DNA of 10,396 nucleotides from NCBI GenBank assembly GCA_946887385.1, contig CAMPKU010000161.1, forward strand, positions 1 through 10,396, given 5' to 3'. The translations under genes were made by a program, and so were the position numbers. The DNA comes from an uncultured Gammaproteobacteria bacterium (GTDB lineage Bacteria > Pseudomonadota > Gammaproteobacteria > Rariloculales > Rariloculaceae). Below the pieces are notes generated by a model. It was not told the origin of the DNA, made no database searches, and saw only the letters and a list, made by a program, of their open reading frames with translations. This document shows, piece by piece, positions 1-8,078 of this stretch (position 1 is its first letter; every line of letters starts with the position of its first letter).

Positions 1-326
1 AGCCCGACCTTGCCGCAGCGGACGTCGCGCGTGGCGAGCTGCTCGGCCTGGCGTGCGCCGCCTGTCATCGGTTTCGGGCCGCGGAGGGCACCTTGATTGG
101 GCCGCACTTGCAAGGGGTGTTCGGCCGCCCGGCGGCTACGGTGGAAGGGTTCAATTACTCGCCGGCGCTCAAGCAGTCCGGGCTCGTGTGGACGCCGAAG
201 TCGCTGGAAGCGTGGCTTGCAGACCCCGCGGGGTTCGTCCCCGGCACGACGATGGCGTTTACGGGCTATCGCTCGCGCGAGGATCGGCAGGCCCTGATCG
301 CGTACTTGCTGCACGCCACCCAATAA
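1..326 (+). CDS. Class I mono-haem cytochrome c (3' part; start lies before the window)
   Basis: This is the C-terminal 107 codons of a c-type cytochrome, open from the left edge to a TAA at 324-326 (reading frame begins at base 3). A CAACH haem-attachment motif (CxxCH) lies at 54-68 and gives the two thioether cysteines and the proximal histidine. About 60 residues later, GTTMAFTGY supplies a plausible distal methionine ligand. The stretch IGPHLQGVFGRPA and the closing helix (REDRQALIAYLL) are typical of small class I cytochromes (cytochrome c2/c552 type). Such proteins are exported, matured in the periplasm and carry electrons between respiratory complexes. The signal peptide and any upstream domain are outside the window, so a larger protein ending in this domain cannot be excluded. 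The haem domain call is secure; the redox partner is unknown. Confidence 0.88.
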   Translation, partial: PDLAAADVARGELLGLACAACHRFRAAEGTLIGPHLQGVFGRPAATVEGFNYSPALKQSGLVWTPKSLEAWLADPAGFVPGTTMAFTGYRSREDRQALIAYLLHATQ

Positions 327-340
327 CCCCAATTGCGCTC

Positions 341-356
341 GTCGGAAAAGTTTACA
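341..356 (+). promoter_or_regulatory. Possible upstream activator motif for the sigma-54 promoter at 420-435
   Basis: The sequence is GTCGGAAAAGTTTACA; its reverse complement is TGTAAACTTTTCCGAC. It lies about 90-105 bases upstream of the start site predicted from the sigma-54 element, which is the usual place for an enhancer-binding protein. From memory, unverified, it resembles a TGTAAA/CCGAC-type element seen upstream of sigma-54-dependent, exosortase/PEP-CTERM-related genes (PrsK/PrsR regulation). A single occurrence cannot prove function. Confidence 0.35.
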
Positions 357-366
357 GCGCCGGCTT

Positions 367-384
367 CAGTTGCCGTCGCAACTG
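367..384. promoter_or_regulatory. Perfect 18-bp palindrome, possible operator or small hairpin
   Basis: CAGTTGC, then CGTC, then GCAACTG: a perfect 7-bp inverted repeat around a 4-base centre. No T-run follows, so it is a poor intrinsic terminator for the upstream cytochrome gene. Its centre is 34 bp from the centre of the CRP-type site, about three helical turns. A protein-binding site is the simplest reading. Confidence 0.4.
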
Positions 385-401
385 CCTGAAAACCGAAACA
401 A

Positions 402-417
402 TGTGACATACGTCACA
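402..417. promoter_or_regulatory. CRP/Vfr/Clp-family binding site (perfect core consensus)
   Basis: TGTGACATACGTCACA contains the exact CRP-family core TGTGA-N6-TCACA and is a perfect 6+6 inverted repeat around ATAC. It ends three bases before the -24 element of the sigma-54 promoter, and its centre is near -36 relative to the predicted start. CRP-family proteins recognise this core in many gammaproteobacteria. Here it would regulate the gene starting near 477, either through its own sigma-70 promoter or by interfering with sigma-54 polymerase. Which regulator of the family binds cannot be read from the site. Confidence 0.62.
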
Positions 418-419
418 GG

Positions 420-435
420 CGGCTTGGTTCTTGCA
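420..435 (+). promoter_or_regulatory. Sigma-54 (RpoN) promoter, -24/-12 elements
   Basis: CGGCTTGGTTCTTGCA matches YTGGCACGrNNNTTGCW at the diagnostic positions. GG is at 421-422, GC is at 433-434, exactly ten bases lie between them, and a full TTGCA forms the -12 box. Mismatches fall in the middle of the -24 box. The predicted start is near 446, giving a leader of about 30 bases before the start codon chosen at 477. Confidence 0.6.
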
Positions 436-476
436 TCCCTTCGAAGGTACTCATTCGTATTACTGGGTTTTCGAGC

Positions 477-971
477 TTGAATCATTCTTTCGATCGCGTG
501 GCTGCGAGTGGCGCGGTTCGCGCCGGGACGGGACCGGAACGGCGCACCGGCGTCGATCGGCGTCATCTTTCCATGCGCAGCTTCGTGCGCGGCGGCTTCA
601 CGCCCCGGCGGCGCACCGGCCGGCGTGCCGGCGAGCAGCACTTGCCCGTCGACTGGCACGAGCCCTATCTGCTGTTCCTGTCCGTGACGATTCTGCTGCT
701 CAGCGTGGCCGATGCGTTTCTGACGCTCACGCTGATCATGGGCGGCGCTCAAGAGGCGAACCCGTTTCTCGCTTACATTCTGCGCGACCACCCGGAGCTT
801 TTTGCCGTGGTGAAAATGGGCCTCACTGGCACCGGCGTGCTCGTGCTCGTCGCGGTCGCTCGGCAGCGCCTCTTTCGCATCATGCGGGCCGGTTTTGTCC
901 TCCAGGGTCTTTTTGTGGCGTACGTCGCATTGATCGCGTACGAATGGTGGCTCCTGCGCACTTTCTTGTGA
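477..971 (+). CDS. DUF5658-type small integral membrane protein of unknown function
   Basis: This 164-residue protein has a basic N-terminus followed by three predicted membrane helices at about 64-88, 107-127 and 138-158. The N-terminal segment has two arginine-rich repeats, ERRTGVDRR (21-29) and PRRRTGRR (43-50), likely cytoplasmic. Helix 1 ends in VADAFLTLTLIMGG, followed by QEANPFLAYIL. This D..L...GA.E.NP pattern is what I recognise from DUF5658 proteins. No enzyme motif is visible and the function is unknown. The start is uncertain. The TTG at 477 has no clear ribosome binding site; GTG 498 and ATG 573 are in-frame alternatives. The arginine repeats looked conserved in relatives I recall, which argues against 573. 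The region just upstream carries a sigma-54 promoter and a CRP-type site, so expression is probably tightly conditional. The gene stands alone, not joined to sucA. Confidence 0.75.
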   Translation: MNHSFDRVAASGAVRAGTGPERRTGVDRRHLSMRSFVRGGFTPRRRTGRRAGEQHLPVDWHEPYLLFLSVTILLLSVADAFLTLTLIMGGAQEANPFLAYILRDHPELFAVVKMGLTGTGVLVLVAVARQRLFRIMRAGFVLQGLFVAYVALIAYEWWLLRTFL

Positions 972-982
972 CGCAAGCGCGT

Positions 983-1010
983 TTGAACTTAATCCCTGTT
1001 TGGCTACACT
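983..1010 (+). promoter_or_regulatory. Sigma-70-like promoter for the sucA-sucB-lpdA operon
   Basis: A -35 hexamer TTGAAC (983-988) and a -10 hexamer TACACT (1005-1010) are separated by 16 bases. The -35 matches four of six consensus bases, including TTGA, and the -10 matches four of six. The predicted start is near 1017, leaving a leader of about 55 bases before the sucA ATG. It sits directly after the preceding stop codon in the only non-coding gap before sucA. Confidence 0.55.
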
Positions 1011-1072
1011 ACGCGCGCCTTCGGGTCGGGGCCTGAATCTTCGTTCGCTTTTTGGCCCTGTTGCCCACGCTC

Positions 1073-3946
1073 ATGAGCACAGAATTCAAGCAGCAGTACG
1101 ATACGTCGCACTTGCAGGGAGCCAACGCGACCTACGTCGAATGGCTCTATGAGCAATTCCTCGCCGAGCCGGGCAGCGTGCCTCCGGAATGGCGTCAATA
1201 TTTCAATACGCTCTCGGCCCCCGGGGCCGAGGTTCCGCACGGGCCCATCGTGCAAGCCGTGGCGCAGCGCTTGCGTCAACGCGGCACGCCGGGCGCGTCG
1301 GCGGCGCCGGCGGCGGCGGACGGGGCTCCGGCCATCGAGAAGCAAGCCGCCGTCTCGCGCCTGATCCAGGTGTACAGCCTGCGGGGCCACCAAGTGGCCG
1401 ACCTCGATCCGCTCGGAATCTGGGAACGCCCCGCGCCCGCGGTGCTCAGCTTCGACTTCTTGGGGCTCGACGAGTCCGATCTGCAGCGCGAGTTCTCCAC
1501 GGGCGGGTTGGCCGGCACGGGCCACACGCGCATGAAGCTGCAGGACATCCTGGCGCTGCTGAAGAACATCTATTGCGGCAAGCTCGCGGCGGAGTTCGCG
1601 CACATCTCGCGAGCGCGCGAGCGGCTGTGGCTGCGCGAGCAGTTCGAGGCGTGCCGCGTGCACTGGACGTTCTCGCGCGATGAGCAAACCACGATCCTCG
1701 ACAGCCTCACGCGCGCCGAAGGCATCGAACGGTACTTGAACACGCGCTTCGTCGGCCAGAAGCGCTTCTCGCTCGAAGGCAGCGAGACGCTGATCCCGGT
1801 GCTCGACGATCTCATCCAGCGCGCCGGCGAAACCGGCGTGCAGGAGCTGGTGATCGGCATGGCACACCGCGGCCGGTTGAACGTGCTCGTGAACGTGCTC
1901 GGCAAATCGCCTTCCGACCTGTTCTCGGAGTTCGAGGGCTCGTACGACTTGGCGCGGCTCAAAGGCTCGGGCGACGTGAAGTATCACAAGGGCTACTCCG
2001 CCGACGTGCGCACGCCGGGCGGTAACGTGCACATCGCCCTCGCGTTCAATCCGTCGCACCTCGAGATCGTCAACCCCGTGGTGGAAGGCTCGGTGCGCGC
2101 GCGCCAGGATCGGCGCGGCGATTCGCTCGGCGAGCAGGTGCTGCCGCTTCTGATCCACGGCGACGCGGCGTTCGCGGGGCAGGGCGTGGTGGCCGAGACG
2201 TTCCAGCTATCGCAGACGCGGGCGTTCTACACGGGCGGCACCGTGCACCTCGTGATCAACAATCAGATCGGCTTCACGATGAGCGATCCGCGTGACAGCC
2301 GCTCGACCACGTACTGCTCCGACATCGCGAAGATGATCGAAGCGCCCGTGTTCCATGTGAACGGCGACGACCCGGAAGCAGCCGTAGCCGCCGTGCGCCT
2401 CGCGCTGCGCTACCGGCAGGTGTTTCACAAGGACGTGGTCATCGACCTCGTGGGCTATCGACGCCTCGGCCACAACGAAGCCGACGAGCCGTCGGCCACG
2501 CAGCCGACGATGTACAACGCCATTCGCGAGCATCCAAGCACGCGCGTGCTGTACGCGCGCAAGCTCACCGAAGCCGGTGTCTTGGCCCAGGAAGCCGTGG
2601 ACAAGCTCGCCGACGACTATCGCGCGGCTCTCGACGAGGGCCGCAATCCGAATCGCGCGGCGCTCGGCATGATCGGCAACCAGTACACGGTGGACTGGAG
2701 CCGCTATCACCAGGCGTCGCTCAACGACTCCACGAACACAGGTCTGCCGGAAGCCGAGCTCAATCGGCTGGCCGGCCTCATCAATACGGTGCCGGCCAGC
2801 CACAAGCTGCACCCGCGAGTACAGCGGATCATGGAAGACCGGCGCCGCATGGCCGCCGGCGAAATGAGCTGCGATTGGGGCTTCGCCGAGAACTTAGCGT
2901 ACGCATCGCTGCTGGCCGCGAATTTTCACGTAAGGATCATTGGGCAGGACAGCCGGCGCGGCACGTTCTTCCACCGCCATGCCGCGTTGATCGATCAGGC
3001 GACGGGCGATACGCATGTACCCCTTGCGCACGTGTCCACCGATCCGCGCGCGTTCATGATTGCCGACTCGCTGCTGTCGGAGGAGGCCGTGCTCGGCTTC
3101 GAATACGGCTACAGCACCACGGCGCCCGACACGCTGGCGATCTGGGAAGCGCAGTTCGGCGACTTCGTCAACGGCGCGCAAGTGGTCATCGATCAGTTCA
3201 TCAGCTCCGGCGAGGCGAAGTGGGGGCGACTGTCGGGCCTCACGTTGTTCCTGCCGCACGGCTACGAGGGCCAGGGCCCCGAGCACTCGTCGGCCCGCCT
3301 GGAACGGTTCCTGCAGCTGTGCGCCGAGCACAACATGCAGGTGGTGGTGCCGTCCACGCCGGCGCAGATGTTTCATCTGTTGCGGCGGCAGATGCTGCGC
3401 CATCTGCGCAAGCCCCTCATTGTTCTTACGCCGAAGAGCCTGCTGCGGCATCGGCTGTCGGTGTCGACGATGACGGAGCTTGCGCGCGGCCGCTTCCAGC
3501 AGCTCATCGAAGAGGTGGAGCCGCTCGCCGACGACGCCGTGACGCGCGTGGTGTTTTGCAGCGGCAAGGTCTATTTCGATCTCGCCGAGCACCGGCGCAC
3601 CGAGAGCGTGACGAATGTCGCGATCGTTCGGCTCGAGGAGCTGTATCCCTTCCCGATCGAAGAGTACGCGCGCGTGATCGCGCGCTATCGCAACGCCACT
3701 GAAATCGTCTGGTGCCAGGAAGAGCCGCAGAACCAGGGCGCCTGGTATCAAATCCGCCACCGGCTGCAGGAGCCGCTCGGAAAATCCCACGAGCTCTTCT
3801 ACGCCGGCCGTCCCGGTGCCGCGGCGCCCGCCTCGGGAATTCACGCGTTGCACGTGCGCCAGCAACAGGCGCTGGTCTCCGCGGCTTTGACTTCGTCGTC
3901 CAAAGAACGCACCGCCGGTCTTTCACCGGTCGGCAAACGCGCCTAG
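1073..3946 (+). CDS. sucA: 2-oxoglutarate dehydrogenase E1 component
   Basis: This thiamine-diphosphate enzyme decarboxylates 2-oxoglutarate and passes the succinyl group to the lipoyl arm of E2 in the TCA cycle. It has 957 residues from the ATG at 1073 (E. coli SucA has 933). The N-terminal segment (TSHLQGANATYVEWLYEQFL, 11-30) is the conserved region used for complex assembly. Core motifs follow in order: GMAHRGRL near 262, LPLLIHGDAAFAGQG near 357, LVINNQIGFT near 393, GHNEADEP near 466, LPHGYEGQGPEHSSAR near 727 and VRLEELYPFP near 852. The histidine in GMAHRGRL and the NN of the diphosphate/metal site are present. A TTG at 1052 would add seven residues, but the ATG gives the family's usual MSTEFKQQ-like beginning; neither start has a good ribosome binding site. 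It is first gene of the sucA-sucB-lpdA set, with 34 bases to sucB. Confidence 0.97.
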   Translation: MSTEFKQQYDTSHLQGANATYVEWLYEQFLAEPGSVPPEWRQYFNTLSAPGAEVPHGPIVQAVAQRLRQRGTPGASAAPAAADGAPAIEKQAAVSRLIQVYSLRGHQVADLDPLGIWERPAPAVLSFDFLGLDESDLQREFSTGGLAGTGHTRMKLQDILALLKNIYCGKLAAEFAHISRARERLWLREQFEACRVHWTFSRDEQTTILDSLTRAEGIERYLNTRFVGQKRFSLEGSETLIPVLDDLIQRAGETGVQELVIGMAHRGRLNVLVNVLGKSPSDLFSEFEGSYDLARLKGSGDVKYHKGYSADVRTPGGNVHIALAFNPSHLEIVNPVVEGSVRARQDRRGDSLGEQVLPLLIHGDAAFAGQGVVAETFQLSQTRAFYTGGTVHLVINNQIGFTMSDPRDSRSTTYCSDIAKMIEAPVFHVNGDDPEAAVAAVRLALRYRQVFHKDVVIDLVGYRRLGHNEADEPSATQPTMYNAIREHPSTRVLYARKLTEAGVLAQEAVDKLADDYRAALDEGRNPNRAALGMIGNQYTVDWSRYHQASLNDSTNTGLPEAELNRLAGLINTVPASHKLHPRVQRIMEDRRRMAAGEMSCDWGFAENLAYASLLAANFHVRIIGQDSRRGTFFHRHAALIDQATGDTHVPLAHVSTDPRAFMIADSLLSEEAVLGFEYGYSTTAPDTLAIWEAQFGDFVNGAQVVIDQFISSGEAKWGRLSGLTLFLPHGYEGQGPEHSSARLERFLQLCAEHNMQVVVPSTPAQMFHLLRRQMLRHLRKPLIVLTPKSLLRHRLSVSTMTELARGRFQQLIEEVEPLADDAVTRVVFCSGKVYFDLAEHRRTESVTNVAIVRLEELYPFPIEEYARVIARYRNATEIVWCQEEPQNQGAWYQIRHRLQEPLGKSHELFYAGRPGAAAPASGIHALHVRQQQALVSAALTSSSKERTAGLSPVGKRA

Positions 3947-3980
3947 CATCGATGCGAATCCAAGCTAAGGTAGGTCGGCA

Positions 3981-5303
3981 GTGAGCATCGAGGTCAAGGT
4001 TCCGCAATTGCCCGAGTCCGTGGCCGACGCCACGCTCGTTACCTGGCACAAGAAGGCCGGCGAGGCCGTGCGCCGCGACGAGAACCTCGTCGACCTCGAG
4101 ACCGACAAGGTCGTGCTCGAGGTACCGTCGCCCGTTGACGGCGTGCTCAAAGAGATCGTGGCCGCGGACGGCGCCGTCGTCACCAGCGGCCAAGTGCTCG
4201 CAATCCTGGACGCCGGCGCCGCGGCGCCGGCGCAAGCCCCTGCGGCCGCGAAGCCGGCGCAGGCTCCGGCCAAGCCCGCGGCGCCGCCGAAGGCCGCACC
4301 CGCTCCCGCCCCCGCACCGAAGCTCGCCCCGCAGCCCTCGGTGAGCGCAGCCGCGCCGCCCGAGTCGCAACGTTCGGCCGCCTCGGCGAACAGGATGGGA
4401 CCGGCGGTTCGCAAGCTCGTCGAAGAGCACGATTTGGACCCCGCCTCGATCGCGGGCTCGGGCCGCGAGGGCAGAATCACGAAGGGCGACGTGCTCGACT
4501 ACCTGGCCGATCACCAGGCCACGCACGTGGGCATCGAGCACGACGTCGAGAGCCGCGACGAGGATGACGAGCCGACGCCGGCGCCGGCGGCCGGTTTGGG
4601 CTCACGCGACGAGCACCGTGTAGCGATGACGCGCCTGCGCGCGCGGATCGCCGAGCGCCTGCTGCAAGCGCAGCAGCAAGCCGCCATGCTCACCACGTTC
4701 AACGAAGTGGACATGACGGCCGTCAGTGCGCTGCGGCAGCGCTACCAAGAGCAGTTCACCGCGAAGCACGGCATCAAGCTCGGCTTCATGTCGTTCTTCG
4801 TGAAGGCGTCGATCGAGGCGCTGCGCCGGTTCCCGCTGCTGAACGCCTCCGTGGACGGTAACGACGTCGTCTACCACGAGTTCTTCGACATCGGTGTGGC
4901 CGTGTCCACCGACCGCGGTCTGGTCGTGCCGGTGCTGCGCAACGCCGAGTCGATGGCATTCGCCGGCGTGGAGCACGCGATTCGCGATTTCGGCGAGCGG
5001 GCCCGCAAAGGCGCGCTCCAGATGGAAGAGCTCACGGGCGGCACGTTCACGATCACCAACGGCGGCATCTTCGGCTCGCTGATGTCCACGCCGATCTTGA
5101 ATCCGCCGCAGAGCGGGATCTTAGGCATGCACAAGATCCAACCGCGGCCGATGGTAGTGGACGGCAAGATCGAAGTGCGGCCGATGATGTATCTAGCCCT
5201 CACTTACGATCATCGCATCGTCGATGGCCGCGAGGCCGTACAATTCCTCGTGCACGTGAAGGAGCTGCTCGAGGATCCGGCACGGTTGCTGCTCGACGTC
5301 TAA
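3981..5303 (+). CDS. sucB: Dihydrolipoyllysine succinyltransferase, E2 of 2-oxoglutarate dehydrogenase
   Basis: E2 forms the core of the complex and moves the succinyl group from E1 to CoA on a swinging lipoyl arm. The 440-residue protein has one lipoyl domain (1-77) with the modified lysine at K43 in [11 protein letters not shown]. An Ala/Pro/Lys-rich flexible linker (about 79-130) follows, then a peripheral-subunit-binding domain (about 138-175, [12 protein letters not shown]). A second, acidic linker (about 180-205) leads to the catalytic domain. The active site is DHRIVDG, with H411 and D415. A single lipoyl domain and the succinyltransferase-like ending (PARLLLDV), next to an odhA-type E1, separate it from pyruvate dehydrogenase E2. 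The GTG start at 3981 is preceded by TAGG at six bases. It lies 22 bases before lpdA. Confidence 0.96.
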   Translation: MSIEVKVPQLPESVADATLVTWHKKAGEAVRRDENLVDLETDKVVLEVPSPVDGVLKEIVAADGAVVTSGQVLAILDAGAAAPAQAPAAAKPAQAPAKPAAPPKAAPAPAPAPKLAPQPSVSAAAPPESQRSAASANRMGPAVRKLVEEHDLDPASIAGSGREGRITKGDVLDYLADHQATHVGIEHDVESRDEDDEPTPAPAAGLGSRDEHRVAMTRLRARIAERLLQAQQQAAMLTTFNEVDMTAVSALRQRYQEQFTAKHGIKLGFMSFFVKASIEALRRFPLLNASVDGNDVVYHEFFDIGVAVSTDRGLVVPVLRNAESMAFAGVEHAIRDFGERARKGALQMEELTGGTFTITNGGIFGSLMSTPILNPPQSGILGMHKIQPRPMVVDGKIEVRPMMYLALTYDHRIVDGREAVQFLVHVKELLEDPARLLLDV

Positions 5304-5310
5304 TCATTGA

Positions 5311-6753
<1,443 letters not shown>

Positions 6754-6774
6754 CGCTAGCCTTCCGTCTGCCGG

Positions 6775-6780
6775 TATCAT
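6775..6780 (+). promoter_or_regulatory. Weak candidate -10 box for the ruvC operon
   Basis: TATCAT (five of six matches to TATAAT) lies 21 bases after the lpdA stop. No good -35 hexamer is found 16-18 bases upstream. If it is used, transcription would start near 6787 and both following hairpins would lie in the ruvC leader. Otherwise ruvC must be transcribed from lpdA or from an activator-dependent promoter. Confidence 0.25.
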
Positions 6781-6788
6781 TGGCCGCG

Positions 6789-6807
6789 GGTGGCTTTGGG
6801 GGCCACC
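6789..6807 (+). other. Short hairpin in the lpdA-ruvC gap
   Basis: GGTGGC and GCCACC form a perfect 6-bp stem around a 7-base loop (TTTGGGG). No T-run follows, so it is not a standard intrinsic terminator. It could stabilise the 3' end of the suc transcript or structure the ruvC leader. Confidence 0.4.
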
Positions 6808-6832
6808 GTCGGAGTCAGGAGTTTGCGGCAGC

Positions 6833-6865
6833 CAGCGGCCGGCCTTTAAGGGGCCGGCGGCGCTG
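6833..6865 (+). other. Strong GC-rich hairpin between lpdA and ruvC
   Basis: The inner stem GCCGGCC (6838-6844) pairs perfectly with GGCCGGC (6852-6858) around TTTAAGG. After a two-base bulge (6859-6860) the outer stem CAGCG (6833-6837) pairs with CGCTG (6861-6865), giving 12 pairs in all. No U-tract follows, so a Rho-independent terminator in the usual sense is not supported. It could be a processing or pausing structure that separates the suc and ruv-tol expression units. Confidence 0.5.
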
Positions 6866-6978
6866 TAGTGGTGCGACATGCCGGTAAGCCGAAGGGCTAC
6901 GTTCGCGCGGGAGTGCTCGTGAGCACACGGGCGGCGACTCCCTTTCAATCAGCGCCCCTCGATCACGTCGAACGTTCC

Positions 6979-7479
6979 GTGCGGATACTGGGAATCGATC
7001 CCGGCTCCCAAATCACGGGTTTTGGCGTGGTGGACGTGGTGGGCAATCGCACCACGGCCGTCGAGTGGGGCTGCATCCGTACGGGCGGTGAGCACAGCGA
7101 ACGCCTGCGCAGCATCTTTGCAGGCTTGGGCCACATCGTGCGCGAATACCGCCCGGCCGAGATCGCGATCGAACGGGTGTTCTTGAGCCGCAACGCCGAC
7201 AGCGCACTGAAACTCGGTCAAGCGCGGGCGGCGGCCATCTGCGCCACGTTCGAGGCGAACGTGCCCATCTACGAGTACAGCGCGCGTCACATCAAGAAGG
7301 CCGTGGTTGGCCATGGCGGCGCCGAGAAAGACCAGGTACAGCGCATGGTGCAGATGATTCTCGGGCTTAGCGAAGTGCTGGCGGCCGACGCCGCCGATGC
7401 GCTTGCGGCCGCGATTTGCCACGCCAACGCGCGCACGCTGCACGGCGCGTTGCACGCCGTTGAGCAGGCGCGCGCATGA
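6979..7479 (+). CDS. ruvC: Holliday junction resolvase RuvC (crossover junction endonuclease)
   Basis: RuvC is a dimeric endonuclease that cuts Holliday junctions symmetrically in complex with RuvAB. From the GTG at 6979 the protein has 166 residues (E. coli 173). The four acidic metal ligands are visible: D7 in GIDPGS, E65 in IAIERVF, and D137 and D140 in [25 protein letters not shown] (71-87) is a family signature. The start is debatable. The frame is open back to 6868, and GTG 6919 has a good GGAG five bases upstream, which would add 20 residues. I prefer 6979 because the family begins at this strand and places the first aspartate at position 7, and because third-position GC falls upstream. 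No ribosome binding site is evident at 6979. The stop overlaps the ruvA start by four bases. Confidence 0.93.
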   Translation: MRILGIDPGSQITGFGVVDVVGNRTTAVEWGCIRTGGEHSERLRSIFAGLGHIVREYRPAEIAIERVFLSRNADSALKLGQARAAAICATFEANVPIYEYSARHIKKAVVGHGGAEKDQVQRMVQMILGLSEVLAADAADALAAAICHANARTLHGALHAVEQARA

Positions 7480-8078
7480 TCGGCTTTCTGCGCGGCACGC
7501 TGGTGTCGAAGCGCCCGCCGTCGTTAACGCTCGACGTGGGCGGCGTGGGCTACGAGCTCGAAGCGCCGATGTCCACATTCTACCGATTGCCCACTACAGG
7601 ACAGCCGTTGTCGCTGGTCACGCATCTCGTCGTGCGCGAGGACGCGCACATCCTGTTCGGCTTTTTCACCGAAGCCGAGCGCTCGCTGTTTCGCGCGCTG
7701 CTCAAGGTCTCCAACGTCGGGCCGCGCAGTGCGCTCGGCGTTCTGTCCGGCATGAGCGTGGACGGCTTTTACCAATGCGTGCGCGACAAAGATCTCGCCA
7801 GCCTCACGAAGATCCCCGGCGTGGGCCGCAAGACCGCCGAACGGCTGCTGCTCGAGATGGCGGATCGCTTGCCCGAATCGCTCGGCACGGAAAGCGCGGC
7901 GCTGCCGGCGCGCTCGGCGGCCGAGGGCGAGGCGCACGGCGCGCTGCTCGCGCTCGGCTACAAGCCCGGCGAGATCGCGCGCATGCTGAAGGACTTGGAC
8001 GGCGTGCGTCTCTCCACCGAGGAGATGATTCGCGAGGCGTTGAAGCGTGTGCATCGCGAGCGGGTGGCCGAGCGATGA
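7476..8078 (+). CDS. ruvA: Holliday junction DNA helicase subunit RuvA
   Basis: RuvA forms a tetramer that binds the four-way junction and loads RuvB rings for branch migration. The 200-residue protein shows the three expected parts. The N-terminal OB-fold (1-63) begins [10 protein letters not shown] and includes DVGGVGYEL. The central domain has two helix-hairpin-helix motifs, around VSNVGPRSA (78-86) and IPGVGRKTA (113-121). After a variable linker comes the C-terminal domain III (about 152-200), with [16 protein letters not shown], which contacts RuvB. Length matches the family (E. coli 203). The start codon lies inside the ruvC stop (ATGA at 7476-7479) and the stop inside the ruvB start, so the three proteins are probably made by coupled translation. 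Confidence 0.96.
   Translation: MIGFLRGTLVSKRPPSLTLDVGGVGYELEAPMSTFYRLPTTGQPLSLVTHLVVREDAHILFGFFTEAERSLFRALLKVSNVGPRSALGVLSGMSVDGFYQCVRDKDLASLTKIPGVGRKTAERLLLEMADRLPESLGTESAALPARSAAEGEAHGALLALGYKPGEIARMLKDLDGVRLSTEEMIREALKRVHRERVAER

Noticed and set aside
53..406. 117-codon open frame overlapping the cytochrome gene
   Set aside because: It is in a different frame from the CxxCH-bearing cytochrome, shows no domain and runs through the regulatory region.
1027..1060. Possible 7-bp stem in the sucA leader
   Set aside because: It has a 20-base loop and one G-U pair, is weak for a GC-rich leader, and matches no riboswitch I know.
1004..2158. 384-codon open frame on the - strand opposite the sucA 5' half
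   Set aside because: Low-complexity Arg/Ala/Glu/His translation with no motif; it covers the sucA promoter and conserved E1 sequence.
3915..3929. Small inverted repeat CCGGT/ACCGG near the sucA stop
   Set aside because: The stem has only five pairs, lies within coding sequence and has no following T-run; it is not a terminator.
4215..4365. Repetitive GCC/CCG-rich stretch in sucB
   Set aside because: It encodes the normal Ala/Pro/Lys flexible linker between the lipoyl and subunit-binding domains, not a mobile or regulatory repeat.
3504..4541. 345-codon open frame on the - strand across the sucA-sucB junction
   Set aside because: Its Arg/Gly-rich stretch is the complement of the Ala/Pro linker of SucB; it has no independent start signal or domain.
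6970..6977. GAACGTTC as a possible LexA (SOS) box before ruvC
   Set aside because: It lacks the spacer of the GAAC-N4-GTTC type and does not match the gammaproteobacterial CTGT-N8-ACAG box.
7397..8074. Upstream in-frame extension of ruvB
   Set aside because: This stretch is out-of-frame ruvC and ruvA coding sequence; RuvB homology begins at the ATG at 8075.
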